DNA of 49,155 nt from Oxalobacter sp. (GCA_018384065.1 JAHAYL010000010.1:1-49155), one strand, 5' to 3'; counted from the first letter of the stretch, positions 19,276-28,814 are shown. The notes: generated from the sequence alone by a model not told the origin. Numbers and translations: made by a program.

Positions 19276-19725
19276 ATGTCAATCGCTGACAATAAAAAAG
19301 CTTTCCACGATTATTTCATTGAAGAACGCTATGAGGCCGGCATGGCCCTGGAAGGCTGGGAAGTCAAATCCATCCGTGCTGGGCGTGTCCAGCTCAAGGA
19401 GGCCTATGTCATCGTCCGTGGTGGGGAAATCTTTCTTTTCGGCGCCCATATCAGCCCGTTGACAGCCGCTTCCACCCATATCAAGCCAGACCCTGTACGT
19501 GACCGTAAGCTGCTGCTCCATGCCGATGAAATCAGTAAATTGATCGGCAAGGTCGAACGTGCCGGCTATACCCTGGTCCCGCTCAACCTGCATTATTCAA
19601 AAGGCAGGATCAAATGCGAAATCGGCCTTGCGAAAGGCAAGAAACAGTATGACAAACGCGATGCCGAGAAAAAGCGCGACTGGCAACGTGAACAGAGCCA
19701 GCTCCTGAAACAGAACCGGCGCTGA
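19276..19725 (+). CDS. smpB: SsrA (tmRNA)-binding protein SmpB
   Basis: A 149-residue protein that brings tmRNA to stalled ribosomes for trans-translation. [42 protein letters not shown] is the SmpB signature. [23 protein letters not shown] and the basic tail with Trp ([18 protein letters not shown]) insert into the mRNA channel. Length is normal. It is divergent from ratA-rnfH across 55 nt, so both share a promoter region. Confidence 0.96.
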   Translation: MSIADNKKAFHDYFIEERYEAGMALEGWEVKSIRAGRVQLKEAYVIVRGGEIFLFGAHISPLTAASTHIKPDPVRDRKLLLHADEISKLIGKVERAGYTLVPLNLHYSKGRIKCEIGLAKGKKQYDKRDAEKKRDWQREQSQLLKQNRR

Positions 19726-19736
19726 CCTTCCTGACA

Positions 19737-19773
19737 GAAAATGCCGGGACACCTCCCCTGGCATCACCGGCAT
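19737..19773 (-). terminator. Possible terminator after the Lys-tailed coiled-coil gene
   Basis: ATGCCGG and CCGGCAT form a perfect 7-bp stem. On the minus strand it is followed by TTTCTG. It lies in the convergent gap with smpB. The T-tract is short, so it is weak. Confidence 0.45.
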
Positions 19774-19796
19774 CCTTCATCAGCAGCAGGAAAAAA

Positions 19797-20267
19797 TCAG
19801 GCTTTTTTCGAATCCTTCTTAGCGTCCTTTACTTCTTTCTTGGACTCTTTCTTGCTGTCTTTGTCTTTCTTCAATTCCTTCTCAGCCGGTCCCGGTACGC
19901 CTTCAACAGCCTTGGCAGGCTGGATGACCTCCATGGCTGGGTATTTGGCATTACGGTAATCACGGATTGCACTGCACATCGCCCGGTCAATCTTGGCAAC
20001 CGCACCGGACATTTCACGGATGCGTTTCAGCAGTTCACCTTCTTTCGCATGGTATCCCCGGGAACCTTTGTCCCATTTTTTATGGAACAGCTTCAGCCCC
20101 TCTTTCGTGTGATACCACATATTCCAGTCGGTATTGTATTCCCTGCGCAGGCATTCTTCCTCCTTGTTCAGCATCGCCAGCTTTTCTGCAAGGATATCCC
20201 GTTCACCGCACAGTTCCAGCAGTTTCGCAACCAATTCACTTTCTGTCATGTTCTTGAAATCACCCAT
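19797..20267 (-). CDS. Coiled-coil protein with Lys/Asp-rich tail, function unknown
   Basis: A 156-residue cytoplasmic protein. Residues 1-110 are highly helical (ESELVAKLLELCGERDILAEKLAMLNKEEECLRREY) with heptad-like spacing and a Trp/Tyr-rich middle (TDWNMWYHTKEGLKLFHKKW). The last ~25 residues are a Lys tail with Asp/Ser/Glu (KKDKDSKKESKKEVKDAKK), similar in style to histone-H1-like tails. I start it at the ATG at 20267, where AAGGAG lies 5 nt upstream, rather than 30 nt earlier. It follows the isc operon behind a terminator. No family was recognised; nucleic-acid binding through the tail is only a guess. Confidence 0.7.
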   Translation of the reverse strand: MGDFKNMTESELVAKLLELCGERDILAEKLAMLNKEEECLRREYNTDWNMWYHTKEGLKLFHKKWDKGSRGYHAKEGELLKRIREMSGAVAKIDRAMCSAIRDYRNAKYPAMEVIQPAKAVEGVPGPAEKELKKDKDSKKESKKEVKDAKKDSKKA

Positions 20268-20340
20268 CTCCGCTCCTTGTTCCCACACTGCTTCCATCCA
20301 TCAAAAAAACCACTCATGCACCCTTCAGGGGTGTTCTTCC

Positions 20341-20346
20341 ATTATA
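20341..20346 (-). promoter_or_regulatory. Possible -10 element for the coiled-coil gene
   Basis: A minus-strand TATAAT lies 74 nt upstream of the start at 20267, just after the isc terminator. No good -35 is visible. A CACCC/GGGTG hairpin lies downstream in the leader. Confidence 0.35.
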
Positions 20347-20360
20347 GGATGCCATCAGGT

Positions 20361-20394
20361 AAAAAGAAAGGAACACCGCAAGATGTCCCTTTTT
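20361..20394 (-). terminator. Intrinsic terminator of the isc operon
   Basis: On the minus strand AAAGGGACA, 8-nt loop, TGTTCCTTT (one G-U pair), then CTTTTT. It is 13 nt after the iscX stop codon. Confidence 0.75.
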
Positions 20395-20406
20395 CAGATT
20401 GAAGGC

Positions 20407-20601
20407 TCATTCCGCTTCCTTCAGCCAAGCCATCAGGATTGCCTCAAGGAGCCGTTCATTCGAACGTTCTGGATCATCATCGAATCCTTCCAACCGGCAG
20501 ACTTTTTCATGCAGCTCCGTGAACCGCAGCATCAGCGGGTCAAGGTCAGGATACCGGTCATACAGTTCCTCGGCTATCCGTTGTGTATCAGACCATTTCA
20601 C
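20407..20601 (-). CDS. iscX: Fe-S assembly protein IscX
   Basis: A 64-residue acidic protein that binds IscS and iron and tunes Fe-S cluster assembly. [21 protein letters not shown] is the invariant opening, with the acidic surface and [29 protein letters not shown] following. Length matches the family. It is the last gene of the isc operon, 15 nt after fdx, with a terminator directly downstream. Confidence 0.95.
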   Translation of the reverse strand: MKWSDTQRIAEELYDRYPDLDPLMLRFTELHEKVCRLEGFDDDPERSNERLLEAILMAWLKEAE

Positions 20602-20616
20602 GATATCCCCCCTGTC

Positions 20617-20955
20617 TCAACCCCGTTCACTGACCAGGTTCCTTGTATAACGTGGAATCTCAACCGTCAGGTCTTCCTGTCCAATCTTTGCCTGGCAGGT
20701 CAGACGGGATTCCGGTTCAAGTCCCCATGCCCTGTCCAGCATATCTGCCTCACGGTCCTCCATTTCCGAGAGTGAATCGAATCCTTTTCGGATAATGGCA
20801 TGGCAAGTACTGCATGCCCCACACTGACCGCAGGCATGCTCGATCCCGATGTCATGCGCCAGCAGGGCATCGCATAAAGACTGGCCTTCAGGTGCATCAA
20901 AGACAGCACCTTCCGGGCACAGGACCGCATGTGGCATCACCGTAATCTTAGGCAT
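20617..20955 (-). CDS. fdx: ISC-type [2Fe-2S] ferredoxin
   Basis: A 112-residue adrenodoxin-type ferredoxin that supplies electrons for cluster assembly. The ligand motif is EHACGQCGACSTCHAII (C-x5-C-x2-C), with the fourth Cys in LTCQAKIG. An additional Cys sits inside the first loop, giving four Cys at three-residue steps. The start is the ATG at 20955, since the frame also opens with a TTG five codons earlier right at the hscA stop. It lies between hscA and iscX. Confidence 0.95.
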   Translation of the reverse strand: MPKITVMPHAVLCPEGAVFDAPEGQSLCDALLAHDIGIEHACGQCGACSTCHAIIRKGFDSLSEMEDREADMLDRAWGLEPESRLTCQAKIGQEDLTVEIPRYTRNLVSERG

Positions 20956-20970
20956 CTTCTTCCCACCCAA

Positions 20971-22845
20971 TCAAAGGATTCCATCCATATCATCCACTTT
21001 CCTGCCGGACAGCACCTGCCGGATACTCTGGTCCATCCTCAGGGCAGCGAAATGCTCCGTCTCTTTGGACAAGGCACTGACAGCAGAGCGGATATCCTCA
21101 ATCTTATCACTTCCCAACACCGCCTTGACGGCAGCCATCAGGGTTTCAATCCGTGCGCGTTCCGTTTCATCCAGCAGGCTGCCATCCGCTGCCAAGGCAG
21201 ACTGTGTTGCCAGCAATGTCCGCTCTGCCTCGACTTTTTCTTCCATCAAGGCACGGGTCTTCATATCATCTGCCACATGCCTGCCGGAATCCGTCAGCAT
21301 CTGGACAATCTCATCATCCGTCAGCCCATATGAAGGCTTCACGGTTATTGATGCCTCGACGCCTGAAGACTGCTCCCGTGCAGACACAGACAGCAGTCCA
21401 TCAGCATCCACCTGATAGGTGATGCGGATACGTGCACTGCCAGCCGTCATCGGCGGGATGCCCCTCAGTTCAAAACGGGCCAATGAACGGCAGTCGGAAA
21501 CCAGTTCCCGCTCTCCCTGCAGCACATGGACCGCCATGGCTGTCTGGCCATCCTTGAAGGTTGTGAAATCCTGCGCATAGGCACAGGGCACGGTTGAATT
21601 GCGTGGAATGATTTTCTCAACCAACCCACCCATGGTTTCCACACCCAATGACAGGGGGATCACATCCAGCAGCAGCCAGTCGTCCCCTGGGGCACGGTTG
21701 CCCGCCAGCAGGTTCGCCTGGACAGCCGCCCCAAGGGCAACCACTTTGTCAGGGTCAATCGATGCCAAGGGTTCCTTGCCGAACAGGCCTGCAACCTGCC
21801 TGCGCACATGCGGCATACGGGTTGCACCACCAATCAGCATCACACCATCCACATCACTGACCGTGATGCCAGCATCCTGGATGGTATGTGTTATCAGCTG
21901 CAAGGTCCTTTCCACCAAAGGCATCGTCATTGTTTCAAAAGCTTCAGCCGACAGGGTCAGTGAAACCTGTTCACCGGATGAGAGTACGGTTTCAATCCGT
22001 ACTTCTGATGCCACCGACAGGGTTTCCTTCGCCTGCCGGGATACGCTCATCAGCAACTGGGTATCCGATGCAGGCAGATCCTTCAACCCTGCCTGGTCCA
22101 TTATCCAGCGGAATATGCCATGGTCGAAATCATCTCCCCCCAGATGGGAATCGCCCCCCGTCGCCAAGACCTCGAAGACACCACGGTTCAGACGCAGTAT
22201 CGAGATATCAAATGTGCCACCACCCAGGTCATATGCCGCAAACACACCTTCCGGCGCATTGTCCAGACCATAAGCAACGGCAGCCGCTGTCGGTTCATTC
22301 AATAGACGCAGCACATGGATGCCTGCCAGCTTTGCCGCATCTTTCGTCGCTTGGCGCTGCGCATCATCAAAATAAGCCGGTACGGTAATGACAGCTCCTG
22401 CCAGTTCGTCATCAAAGGTCTTTTCAGCCCGCTCCCTCAGGACCGACAGGATATCCGCAGACACTTCAACCGGACTTTTCACGCCGCCCGCCGTTTCCAC
22501 CCTGACCATGCCAGGAGCATCCACAAAACGGTAAGGCAGGCTGTCAGGATTGGGCAGGTCAGCCAGCCCCCGCCCCATCATCCGCTTGACAGAAGACACG
22601 GTATTGCCCGGATCGGTATCCTGCGCAGCCTTTGCTGCATGCCCGACATCAATATGCCCATCTGCAAAATAACGGACAACAGATGGGAGCAATGCCTGCC
22701 CCTGCGCATCCAACAGCACCTCCGGTACACCATTGCGGACCGTTGCGACCAATGAATTGGTCGTACCAAGGTCAATACCTACTGCTAAACGGATATCATG
22801 AGGCGCCGAGGACATTCCCGGCTCAGCGATTTGAAGAAGTGCCAT
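20971..22845 (-). CDS. hscA: Hsp70-type chaperone HscA for Fe-S transfer
   Basis: A 624-residue specialised Hsp70 that releases the cluster from IscU using [42 protein letters not shown] is very close to the known HscA N terminus. The phosphate-2 and adenosine motifs [13 protein letters not shown] and [13 protein letters not shown] are intact. The substrate-binding domain recognises the LPPVK site, which is present in the IscU of this operon. It follows hscB by 27 nt. Confidence 0.97.
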   Translation of the reverse strand: MALLQIAEPGMSSAPHDIRLAVGIDLGTTNSLVATVRNGVPEVLLDAQGQALLPSVVRYFADGHIDVGHAAKAAQDTDPGNTVSSVKRMMGRGLADLPNPDSLPYRFVDAPGMVRVETAGGVKSPVEVSADILSVLRERAEKTFDDELAGAVITVPAYFDDAQRQATKDAAKLAGIHVLRLLNEPTAAAVAYGLDNAPEGVFAAYDLGGGTFDISILRLNRGVFEVLATGGDSHLGGDDFDHGIFRWIMDQAGLKDLPASDTQLLMSVSRQAKETLSVASEVRIETVLSSGEQVSLTLSAEAFETMTMPLVERTLQLITHTIQDAGITVSDVDGVMLIGGATRMPHVRRQVAGLFGKEPLASIDPDKVVALGAAVQANLLAGNRAPGDDWLLLDVIPLSLGVETMGGLVEKIIPRNSTVPCAYAQDFTTFKDGQTAMAVHVLQGERELVSDCRSLARFELRGIPPMTAGSARIRITYQVDADGLLSVSAREQSSGVEASITVKPSYGLTDDEIVQMLTDSGRHVADDMKTRALMEEKVEAERTLLATQSALAADGSLLDETERARIETLMAAVKAVLGSDKIEDIRSAVSALSKETEHFAALRMDQSIRQVLSGRKVDDMDGIL

Positions 22846-22872
22846 AATCCCGTTGAAAAAACCAATGAAAAT

Positions 22873-23394
22873 TCAATCCCTTGAGGTCATCCCATCAATC
22901 GCCCGGCGTATATCCTCTCCGAACCGGTTGAGGAACATCAGCTTATGGATTCCGGTGACAGCTTCTTTGAAACGGTGGGCATCCAGATGTCCTTTCACAG
23001 CCATCAGCTGTTTTGCCCGAAGCATTGCCTGCTCCCCGTCCAACGCCAACAATGCTTCACGGTCGCCAGAATCCTGCGCAGCTTCCAGCTTTTCACGCCA
23101 AGCCATCTGTTCCATCAGGAACAGGGGATCCATCTGGATATGGGCATTATTGTCTATGGGAACACCGTTCAGTGCACAAAGATGACCGGCACGCTTCAGG
23201 GGATCCCTCAATGTCTGGTAAGCATCATTCACCAAGGAGGCATACTGCACTGCAGCCCTTTTTTCCGCTTCAGAAGCAGTCACAAACCGGTCAGGATGCA
23301 CCAAGCGCTGGATATTCCGGTAAGCGGTGTCCAATGCCTTGCCGTCCACATCAAACTGCGCAGGCAGATTGAACAGTTCAAAGAAATTCCGCAT
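22873..23394 (-). CDS. hscB: J-domain co-chaperone HscB
   Basis: A 173-residue co-chaperone that delivers IscU to HscA and stimulates its ATPase. The N-terminal J domain carries the HPD tripeptide (His33-Pro34-Asp35 in QRLVHPDRF). The C-terminal three-helix part (LFLMEQMAWREKLEAA) is the IscU-binding domain. Length is typical. It lies between iscA and hscA. Confidence 0.96.
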   Translation of the reverse strand: MRNFFELFNLPAQFDVDGKALDTAYRNIQRLVHPDRFVTASEAEKRAAVQYASLVNDAYQTLRDPLKRAGHLCALNGVPIDNNAHIQMDPLFLMEQMAWREKLEAAQDSGDREALLALDGEQAMLRAKQLMAVKGHLDAHRFKEAVTGIHKLMFLNRFGEDIRRAIDGMTSRD

Positions 23395-23406
23395 GACAAA
23401 ACCCGG

Positions 23407-23733
23407 CTATACCTTGAAGCTCTTCCCACAGCCACAGGTATCTGTCACATTCGGGTTGTTGAACCTGAACCCTTCATTCAGCCCTTCCCGTACAAAGTCC
23501 AGCTCTGTGCCGTCCAGATAAGGCAGGCTCCGGCTATCGACAAACACCTTCACGCCCTGGCAGTCAAAGACAGTGTCATCTGCCCCAGGCTCATCCACAT
23601 ATTCCAGCTTATAAGCCATGCCAGCACAATGTGTGGCTGTCTGTACACCAAAACGCAGACCAATCCCTTTGCCCCGGCGTTTCAGGTATTTCATGACATG
23701 CGCAGCCGCCTTTTCTGTCATCGTAATCGCCAT
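23407..23733 (-). CDS. iscA: A-type Fe-S carrier IscA
   Basis: A 108-residue carrier for Fe-S clusters. The three ligand cysteines are Cys36 (THCAGMAY), Cys100 and Cys102 ([10 protein letters not shown]), in the standard arrangement. It starts directly after the iscU stop. Confidence 0.97.
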   Translation of the reverse strand: MAITMTEKAAAHVMKYLKRRGKGIGLRFGVQTATHCAGMAYKLEYVDEPGADDTVFDCQGVKVFVDSRSLPYLDGTELDFVREGLNEGFRFNNPNVTDTCGCGKSFKV

Positions 23734-24135
23734 TTACCCTACCTTCGCCTTTTTCTTTTCCTGACGGGCCTGGTAATCACTCACCGCAGCCTTGATTGCA
23801 TCCTCTGCCAGGATTGAGCAATGGATTTTCACTGGCGGTAAAGCCAGCTCATCGGCAATATCTGCATTCTTGATCTGAAGCGCCTCATCGAGCGTCTTGC
23901 CCTTGACCCATTCCGTCACCAGGGAACTTGAGGCAATCGCCGAACCGCAACCATAGGTCTTGAATTTCGCATCCTCAATCACCCCATCATCGTTGACCTT
24001 GATCTGCAGGCGCATCACGTCCCCACAGGCAGGCGCTCCGACCATGCCGGTTCCGACAGAATCATCATTTTTATCGAAGGTGCCCACATTACGGGGATTC
24101 TCATAGTGGTCAATCACTTTATCTGAATAAGCCAT
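23734..24135 (-). CDS. iscU: Fe-S cluster scaffold IscU
   Basis: A 133-residue scaffold on which clusters are built from IscS sulfur. Cys37 (PACGD, with Asp39), Cys63 (YGCGSA) and Cys106 (KIHCSIL) are the cluster ligands, and LPPVK (99-103) is the HscA recognition site. It lies 15 nt after iscS and abuts iscA. Confidence 0.98.
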   Translation of the reverse strand: MAYSDKVIDHYENPRNVGTFDKNDDSVGTGMVGAPACGDVMRLQIKVNDDGVIEDAKFKTYGCGSAIASSSLVTEWVKGKTLDEALQIKNADIADELALPPVKIHCSILAEDAIKAAVSDYQARQEKKKAKVG

Positions 24136-24150
24136 CCTGTCATCCTCCCA

Positions 24151-25419
24151 TCAATGTGCAGCCCATTGGATGCTGTCCATATCAACACCTTCCTTATACA
24201 TTTCCCATAACGGGGAAAGCTCCCGAAGTTTCGCCACTTTCTCCTTGATCAGCCTGATGGCGAAATCCACTTCCTCATCCGTGGTGAAACGCCCCAGTGT
24301 AATCCGCAGTGAACTATGCGCCAATTCATCACTCCTGCCAATTGCCCGCAGGACATAAGAAGGTTCCAGGCTGGCGGAAGTACAGGCAGAACCTGACGAT
24401 ACGGCAATCCCTTTCATTGCCATCATCATGGCTTCACCTTCCACATAGTTGAAACTGATGTTCAGGTTATGGGCGATACGCTGTGTCATATCCCCATTGA
24501 TATAAGATGCCTCGATTTTGCTCAACTCATCTGCCATACGGTCACGCATCACCCGGATACGTGCAATCTCTTCCGCCATCTCGATTTTTGCAATCCGGTA
24601 AGCTTCTCCCATACCGACAATCTGGTGGGTCGCCAACGTCCCTGAACGCATCCCGCGTTCATGCCCTCCCCCATGCATCTGTGCTTCAAGACGGACACGG
24701 GGACGGCGACGGACATACAACGCGCCGATACCTTTAGGACCATTGATCTTGTGTGCGGTCATCGTCATCAGATCAATATCCAGGTCCTGCACATCCACAG
24801 GCATCTTGCCGCAGGCCTGTGCTGCATCCGTATGGACCAATATCCCCCTGCTCCGGCACAACTTAGCGATATCCTTCAGTGGCTGGATGACACCGATTTC
24901 ATTGTTGACCAGCATCACCGAAACCATGATGGTATCTGGACGGATTGCCGCTTCAAGCTGTTCTACCGTAATCAGCCCGTTTTCCTGAGGTTCCAGGTAA
25001 GTGACCTCGAATCCCTGGCGTTCCAGTTCACGGCAGGAATCAAGCACACACTTATGTTCCGTCTGAACGGTTATCAGATGCCTTCCTTTTTTCTGATAGA
25101 AATGCGCTGCCCCTTTCAATGCCAGATTGTTGGCCTCGGTCGCCCCGGATGTCCAGACAATCTCACGCGGATCGGCATTGATCAGTGCTGCTACATGTCC
25201 CCTTGCCTCCTCGACAGCTTTTTCCGCATGCCAGCCATAGGCATGGGTATTGGAAGCCGCATTGCCGAAATGCGTGCACAGATATGGAATCATCTTGTCT
25301 GCAACACGGGGGTCGACCGGTGTCGTCGCAGAATTGTCCAGATAAATCGGATAAGCATCATCCCCAATGGCTTCTTTCAGGATGCCGCATTGGGTTGGCT
25401 GAATGATAGGATCGCTCAT
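24151..25419 (-). CDS. iscS: Cysteine desulfurase IscS
   Basis: A 422-residue PLP enzyme that takes sulfur from cysteine for Fe-S clusters, tRNA thiolation and, through FdhD, formate dehydrogenase maturation. [16 protein letters not shown] opens the fold. The PLP Lys is in [11 protein letters not shown] (about 226) and the mobile-loop Cys is in [17 protein letters not shown] (about 348). It carries about 20 extra N-terminal residues over the classic E. coli protein. No internal Met precedes the conserved domain, so this extension is real. It overlaps iscR by ATGA. Confidence 0.97.
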   Translation of the reverse strand: MSDPIIQPTQCGILKEAIGDDAYPIYLDNSATTPVDPRVADKMIPYLCTHFGNAASNTHAYGWHAEKAVEEARGHVAALINADPREIVWTSGATEANNLALKGAAHFYQKKGRHLITVQTEHKCVLDSCRELERQGFEVTYLEPQENGLITVEQLEAAIRPDTIMVSVMLVNNEIGVIQPLKDIAKLCRSRGILVHTDAAQACGKMPVDVQDLDIDLMTMTAHKINGPKGIGALYVRRRPRVRLEAQMHGGGHERGMRSGTLATHQIVGMGEAYRIAKIEMAEEIARIRVMRDRMADELSKIEASYINGDMTQRIAHNLNISFNYVEGEAMMMAMKGIAVSSGSACTSASLEPSYVLRAIGRSDELAHSSLRITLGRFTTDEEVDFAIRLIKEKVAKLRELSPLWEMYKEGVDMDSIQWAAH

Positions 25420-25904
25420 ACTTCTTCCGTCCTTGCGTTATGCCCATTGTCTTGTTTGATAAAAATAACTGTATTCTCCTGTCCAACAGTGCCTTCTGTC
25501 ATAACCCCATCAGCCAATGATGCCAATGAGACTGAGGCAAGATAATCTACAATCTTTTCATTCAGGCTTGCCCACAGGTCATGCGTGATACAGGTGATGC
25601 TGCCTTTCGCACAGTTGCCATGCCCTCCACACCGTGTCACATCCAAAGGCTCATCGACTGCGAAAACGATATCAGCCACAGAGATGCCAACGGCATCGCG
25701 CGCCAGCAGATAGCCACCGCCAGGTCCGCGCACCGATTTGACGAGAGCCCCCCGGCGCAGCTTCGAGAACAGCTGCTCCAGATAGGCAACCGAAATATCC
25801 TGACGCTCACTGATCCCCAGCAGGGACACCGGTCCCTCATGCTGGTTCCTTGCAAGGTCAATCATGGCTGTCACGGCAAAACGCCCTTTTGTCGTCAGAC
25901 GCAT
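25416..25904 (-). CDS. iscR: Fe-S cluster regulator IscR
   Basis: A 162-residue Rrf2-family regulator with an N-terminal winged helix ([34 protein letters not shown]). The [2Fe-2S] ligands are Cys92, Cys98, Cys105 and His108 ([21 protein letters not shown]). The second Cys gap is one residue longer than in the E. coli protein as I recall it. The start is the Met at 25904; the upstream 22 residues lie over the promoter and IscR box. It heads the isc operon, likely autorepressing in the cluster-bound form, and overlaps iscS by 4 nt. Confidence 0.96.
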   Translation of the reverse strand: MRLTTKGRFAVTAMIDLARNQHEGPVSLLGISERQDISVAYLEQLFSKLRRGALVKSVRGPGGGYLLARDAVGISVADIVFAVDEPLDVTRCGGHGNCAKGSITCITHDLWASLNEKIVDYLASVSLASLADGVMTEGTVGQENTVIFIKQDNGHNARTEEV

Positions 25905-25945
25905 CGTCCCGGTTCCTGGATGAAAAAAACGTTGAACAGGCTTGG

Positions 25946-25974
25946 AGTATAGAATACCCGACTTTTTCAATCAA
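25946..25974 (-). promoter_or_regulatory. Sigma-70 promoter of the isc operon
   Basis: On the minus strand -35 TTGATT (25969-25974), a 17-nt spacer, and -10 TATACT (25946-25951). It is about 42 nt upstream of the iscR start and lies inside the IscR box, as expected for autoregulation. Confidence 0.85.
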
Positions 25975-25978
25975 CTAT
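25954..25978 (-). promoter_or_regulatory. Type 1 IscR-binding site
   Basis: The 25-nt site reads ATAGTTGATTGAA on the minus strand, then AAAGTCGGGTAT. It agrees at about 23 of 25 positions with the type 1 consensus ATASYYGACT-RWWWY-AGTCRRSTAT. It covers the -35 and spacer of the isc promoter, so [2Fe-2S]-IscR would repress its own operon. Confidence 0.85.
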
Positions 25979-26104
25979 TCACCTTAAAAACCATAGGAAA
26001 ACAGTAGGGATTTCAAAAAAACGCAACACAGATGCCGAACGGTATATATGAAACACCTTCAGAATTGAACCGGGAATTGAGCTTTGGAACAGAAAACTGC
26101 CATG

Positions 26105-26134
26105 AAAAAAGCAGATGTTTCCACATCTGCTTTT
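26105..26134 (-). terminator. Intrinsic terminator after erpA
   Basis: On the minus strand GCAGATGT, GGAA loop, ACATCTGC, then six T's. It is 23 nt after the erpA stop. Confidence 0.9.
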
Positions 26135-26157
26135 CCCGAATCGGTTTCACCAGAAGG

Positions 26158-26532
26158 TCAGACGGAAAAAGAAGAGCCGCAACCACAGGTTGTCGTTGCA
26201 TTGGGATTTTTGATGGTGAACTGCGCGCCTTCAAGGTCATCCTTGTAATCGACCTGAGCACCAATCAGATACTGGTAGCTGATGGCATCAATCAGCATCT
26301 GGATGCCATCTTTTTCAACAACGGTATCATCTTCGGCAACGTTTTCATCAAAACTGAAACCGTACTGGAAACCGGCACAGCCACCCCCCTGTACAAACAC
26401 CCGAAGTTTGAGATTTGGATTGCCTTCTTCCGCCAGCAGCTCCTTGATTTTTGCTGCTGCATTGTCACTCATCCTGATCGGATTCTTATAGTCCAGTCCT
26501 TCTGCCGGTTCCTGTGCTTTTTCTCCACTCAT
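26158..26532 (-). CDS. erpA: A-type Fe-S insertion protein ErpA
   Basis: A 124-residue A-type carrier that delivers clusters to apo-proteins. Ligand cysteines are Cys52 ([11 protein letters not shown]) and Cys116/Cys118 ([10 protein letters not shown]). [15 protein letters not shown] separates ErpA from IscA, which has a separate gene here. An AAAGGAGAAG ribosome site precedes the ATG. A TATAAT at 26563-26568 suggests its own promoter after argC. A terminator follows. Confidence 0.93.
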   Translation of the reverse strand: MSGEKAQEPAEGLDYKNPIRMSDNAAAKIKELLAEEGNPNLKLRVFVQGGGCAGFQYGFSFDENVAEDDTVVEKDGIQMLIDAISYQYLIGAQVDYKDDLEGAQFTIKNPNATTTCGCGSSFSV

Positions 26533-26562
26533 GGCACTGACTTCTCCTTTCCAAGGCTTTCC

Positions 26563-26593
26563 ATTATAGGCGTATTACCGTTTTCCTGCTCAA
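26563..26593 (-). promoter_or_regulatory. Possible erpA promoter
   Basis: A minus-strand -10 TATAAT (26563-26568) with a -35-like TTGAGC (26588-26593) at a long 19-nt spacing. It overlaps the argC stop and is 31 nt upstream of erpA. Confidence 0.4.
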
Positions 26594-27639
26594 GGCAGGA
26601 CTGGCACAATCCTGAGTCCTGTAGTTTCATCAAGCCCGAACATGAGGTTCATGCACTGGACGCCTTGTCCGGCGGCACCTTTGACCAGATTGTCTTCCAC
26701 GACAAGGATGACCAAGGTATTGCCATCCATTGGGCGGTGTACCGCAATACGCAGATAGTTGGAGGAACGCACGCTGCGGGTTTCTGGATGTGACCCTGCC
26801 GGCATGACATCGACAAAAGGATCGTCCTTGTAGAAGTCCTCGTAAAGTTTCTGGTAATCGATATTCTCACAACCCGGTGCGATTGACGCGTAAAGCGTGG
26901 AATGGATGCCCCGGATCATCGGGGTCAGATGCGGTACAAATGTCAGGCCGATATCACGGGTATTGCCTGTCAGCGCCTTGAGTCCCTGGACGATTTCAGG
27001 CAGATGACGGTGGCCTTTGACACCATAGGCATGGAAGTTGTCTGATGACTCGGCAAACAGGGAGCCGACAGATGCCCTCCGGCCTGCACCGGACACACCG
27101 GATTTGCAATCCGCAATAAGCCCTGATTCATTGACAAGTGGTTTCCCCTGCCTGAGCAATGGTGCAAAGCCAAGCTGGACTGACGTTGGATAGCATCCAG
27201 GCAATCCAATAACGCGGGCTTTCCGGATGGCATCACGGTTGATTTCCGCCAGGCCATAAACCGCCTCAGCCAAGATGCCTGGGCAGCTGTGCGGCATTTT
27301 GTACCATTTTTCGAATTCAGCCGTGTCTTTGAGCCTGAAATCCGCTGCCAAGTCAATGATGCGTACCCCTGCTGCAAGCAGCGCTTCTGCATGTGACATC
27401 GCAACGCCATGGGGCGTTGCAAAAAAAACGACATCACATCCATTCAGGTTGGACTGGTCAGGGGCAGTGAAACTCAGGTCAACAATGCCCCGCAGGGATG
27501 GGAACATGTCATCAACACGGGTACCGGCATCCCCACGGGAAGTGATGGCAGTAAGCTGGACTTCTGGATGACGGGAAAGGAGACGCAGCAATTCAACCCC
27601 GGTGTAACCGGAACCACCGACAATACCGACTTTAATCAT
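26590..27639 (-). CDS. argC: N-acetyl-gamma-glutamyl-phosphate reductase ArgC
   Basis: A 349-residue NADPH enzyme of arginine synthesis that reduces N-acetylglutamyl phosphate to the semialdehyde. The N-terminal nucleotide motif is [21 protein letters not shown]. The active-site Cys lies in [15 protein letters not shown], and the catalytic His is in KGHRHLPEI. The length and the GGSGYTG motif indicate the long, type 1 form. It sits between rpsI and erpA, an order common in Burkholderiales. Confidence 0.96.
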   Translation of the reverse strand: MIKVGIVGGSGYTGVELLRLLSRHPEVQLTAITSRGDAGTRVDDMFPSLRGIVDLSFTAPDQSNLNGCDVVFFATPHGVAMSHAEALLAAGVRIIDLAADFRLKDTAEFEKWYKMPHSCPGILAEAVYGLAEINRDAIRKARVIGLPGCYPTSVQLGFAPLLRQGKPLVNESGLIADCKSGVSGAGRRASVGSLFAESSDNFHAYGVKGHRHLPEIVQGLKALTGNTRDIGLTFVPHLTPMIRGIHSTLYASIAPGCENIDYQKLYEDFYKDDPFVDVMPAGSHPETRSVRSSNYLRIAVHRPMDGNTLVILVVEDNLVKGAAGQGVQCMNLMFGLDETTGLRIVPVLP

Positions 27640-27728
27640 GTTCTGACCTCACAGATAAACGGGAACAAAAAACTGGGAAAAACAGTGGAATGATAATCCA
27701 AAAGCCTGGCAGCCAGACAGCCAATGAG

Positions 27729-27758
27729 AAAAAAGCCGTCTGACCAGAGCCAGACAGC
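27729..27758 (-). terminator. Intrinsic terminator after rplM-rpsI
   Basis: On the minus strand GCTGTCTG, 8-nt loop, CAGACGGC (one G-U pair), then six T's. It is 40 nt after the rpsI stop. Confidence 0.88.
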
Positions 27759-27798
27759 TTTGTATTTCGTGGTAAACAGGTCCAAGACCTGATGGATA

Positions 27799-28191
27799 TC
27801 AACGCTTGGAGAACTGTTTCGCGCGGCGTGCCTTGCGCAGACCGACTTTCTTACGTTCAACCTCACGGGCATCACGGGTAACCAGTCCTGCTTTGGACAG
27901 TGCTGGCTTCAGGGCTGCATCGTAATCAATCAGCGCACGGGCGATACCATGACGGACAGCACCTGCCTGACCGGATTCGCCACCACCCTTGACGTTGACC
28001 ATGATGTCAAAACGTTCAACATTATCAGTGACTTCCAGTGGCTGACGGATGACCATCATACCGGTTTCACGGGAGAAATATTCGTTTGCTGGTTTACCGT
28101 TGACAACAATGTTGCCAGAACCTGCTTTGATGAAAACACGTGCTACAGCGCTTTTGCGGCGGCCGGTTCCGTAATTGTAGTTACCGATCAT
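27799..28191 (-). CDS. rpsI: 30S ribosomal protein S9
   Basis: A 130-residue ribosomal protein uS9. [26 protein letters not shown] and the basic C terminus [15 protein letters not shown], whose last residues reach the P-site tRNA, are invariant. It follows rplM by 9 nt in the universal rplM-rpsI operon and is followed by a strong terminator. Confidence 0.98.
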   Translation of the reverse strand: MIGNYNYGTGRRKSAVARVFIKAGSGNIVVNGKPANEYFSRETGMMVIRQPLEVTDNVERFDIMVNVKGGGESGQAGAVRHGIARALIDYDAALKPALSKAGLVTRDAREVERKKVGLRKARRAKQFSKR

Positions 28192-28200
28192 GTTCGTTCC

Positions 28201-28629
28201 TTAGATTTCCAGTGGCTGTGGCTGCTGAGCGCTATGTGGATGGGATGCATCTGCATAGACTTTCAGCTTCTTGATCATGGCATAGCCCAGAGGGCCTTTT
28301 GGCAGCATGCCCTTGACGGCTTTTTCCAAGGCACGGCCTGGGAAACGCTGCTGCATCTTTTCAAATGTCGTTTCATAGATGCCGCCAGGATAACCGCTGT
28401 GACGGTAGTATTTCTTGTCAGTGTTCTTGGCACCGGTCACACGCAGTTTCGCTGCATTGATGACAATGATGTAATCACCGGTGTCGACATGAGGGGTATA
28501 TTCAGGTTTGTGCTTGCCACGCAGACGGCGTGCCACTTCGCTGGCAACACGGCCGAGCACCTTATCGGTGGCGTCAATCACAAACCAGTTACGCTGGACT
28601 TCGCTGGCCTTAGCGGAAAAGGTTTTCAT
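28201..28629 (-). CDS. rplM: 50S ribosomal protein L13
   Basis: A 142-residue ribosomal protein uL13. [39 protein letters not shown] and [31 protein letters not shown] are conserved. It is first in rplM-rpsI and has a promoter candidate about 105 nt upstream. Confidence 0.98.
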   Translation of the reverse strand: MKTFSAKASEVQRNWFVIDATDKVLGRVASEVARRLRGKHKPEYTPHVDTGDYIIVINAAKLRVTGAKNTDKKYYRHSGYPGGIYETTFEKMQQRFPGRALEKAVKGMLPKGPLGYAMIKKLKVYADASHPHSAQQPQPLEI

Positions 28630-28732
28630 AAAAATTCCTAAAAGTTAGAAAAAGCGTCCAAATGGGTGGTTCCACTGATTTAACAGCAGACACAGCCTTC
28701 TATTGTTTTCCTGAACGCACGGAAAGAATAGG

Positions 28733-28761
28733 ATTATAGCTTCTGGCACTTATTCCTGCAA
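28733..28761 (-). promoter_or_regulatory. Probable rplM-rpsI promoter
   Basis: On the minus strand TTGCAG (28756-28761), a 17-nt spacer, and a perfect TATAAT (28733-28738), leaving a leader of about 100 nt before rplM. The leader could hold an L13 autoregulatory site, but I see no clear structure. Confidence 0.55.
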
Positions 28762-28814
28762 TTGGATTCTTTCAGAATGTGCCTGTTTTTCCACGTTTTT
28801 CTGACTGCTCCGCA

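Noticed and set aside
20300-20340. CACCC/GGGTG hairpin followed 9 nt later by T7 as an attenuator for the coiled-coil gene
   Set aside because: The stem is only 5 bp and the T-tract is not adjacent to it, so it does not qualify as an intrinsic terminator.
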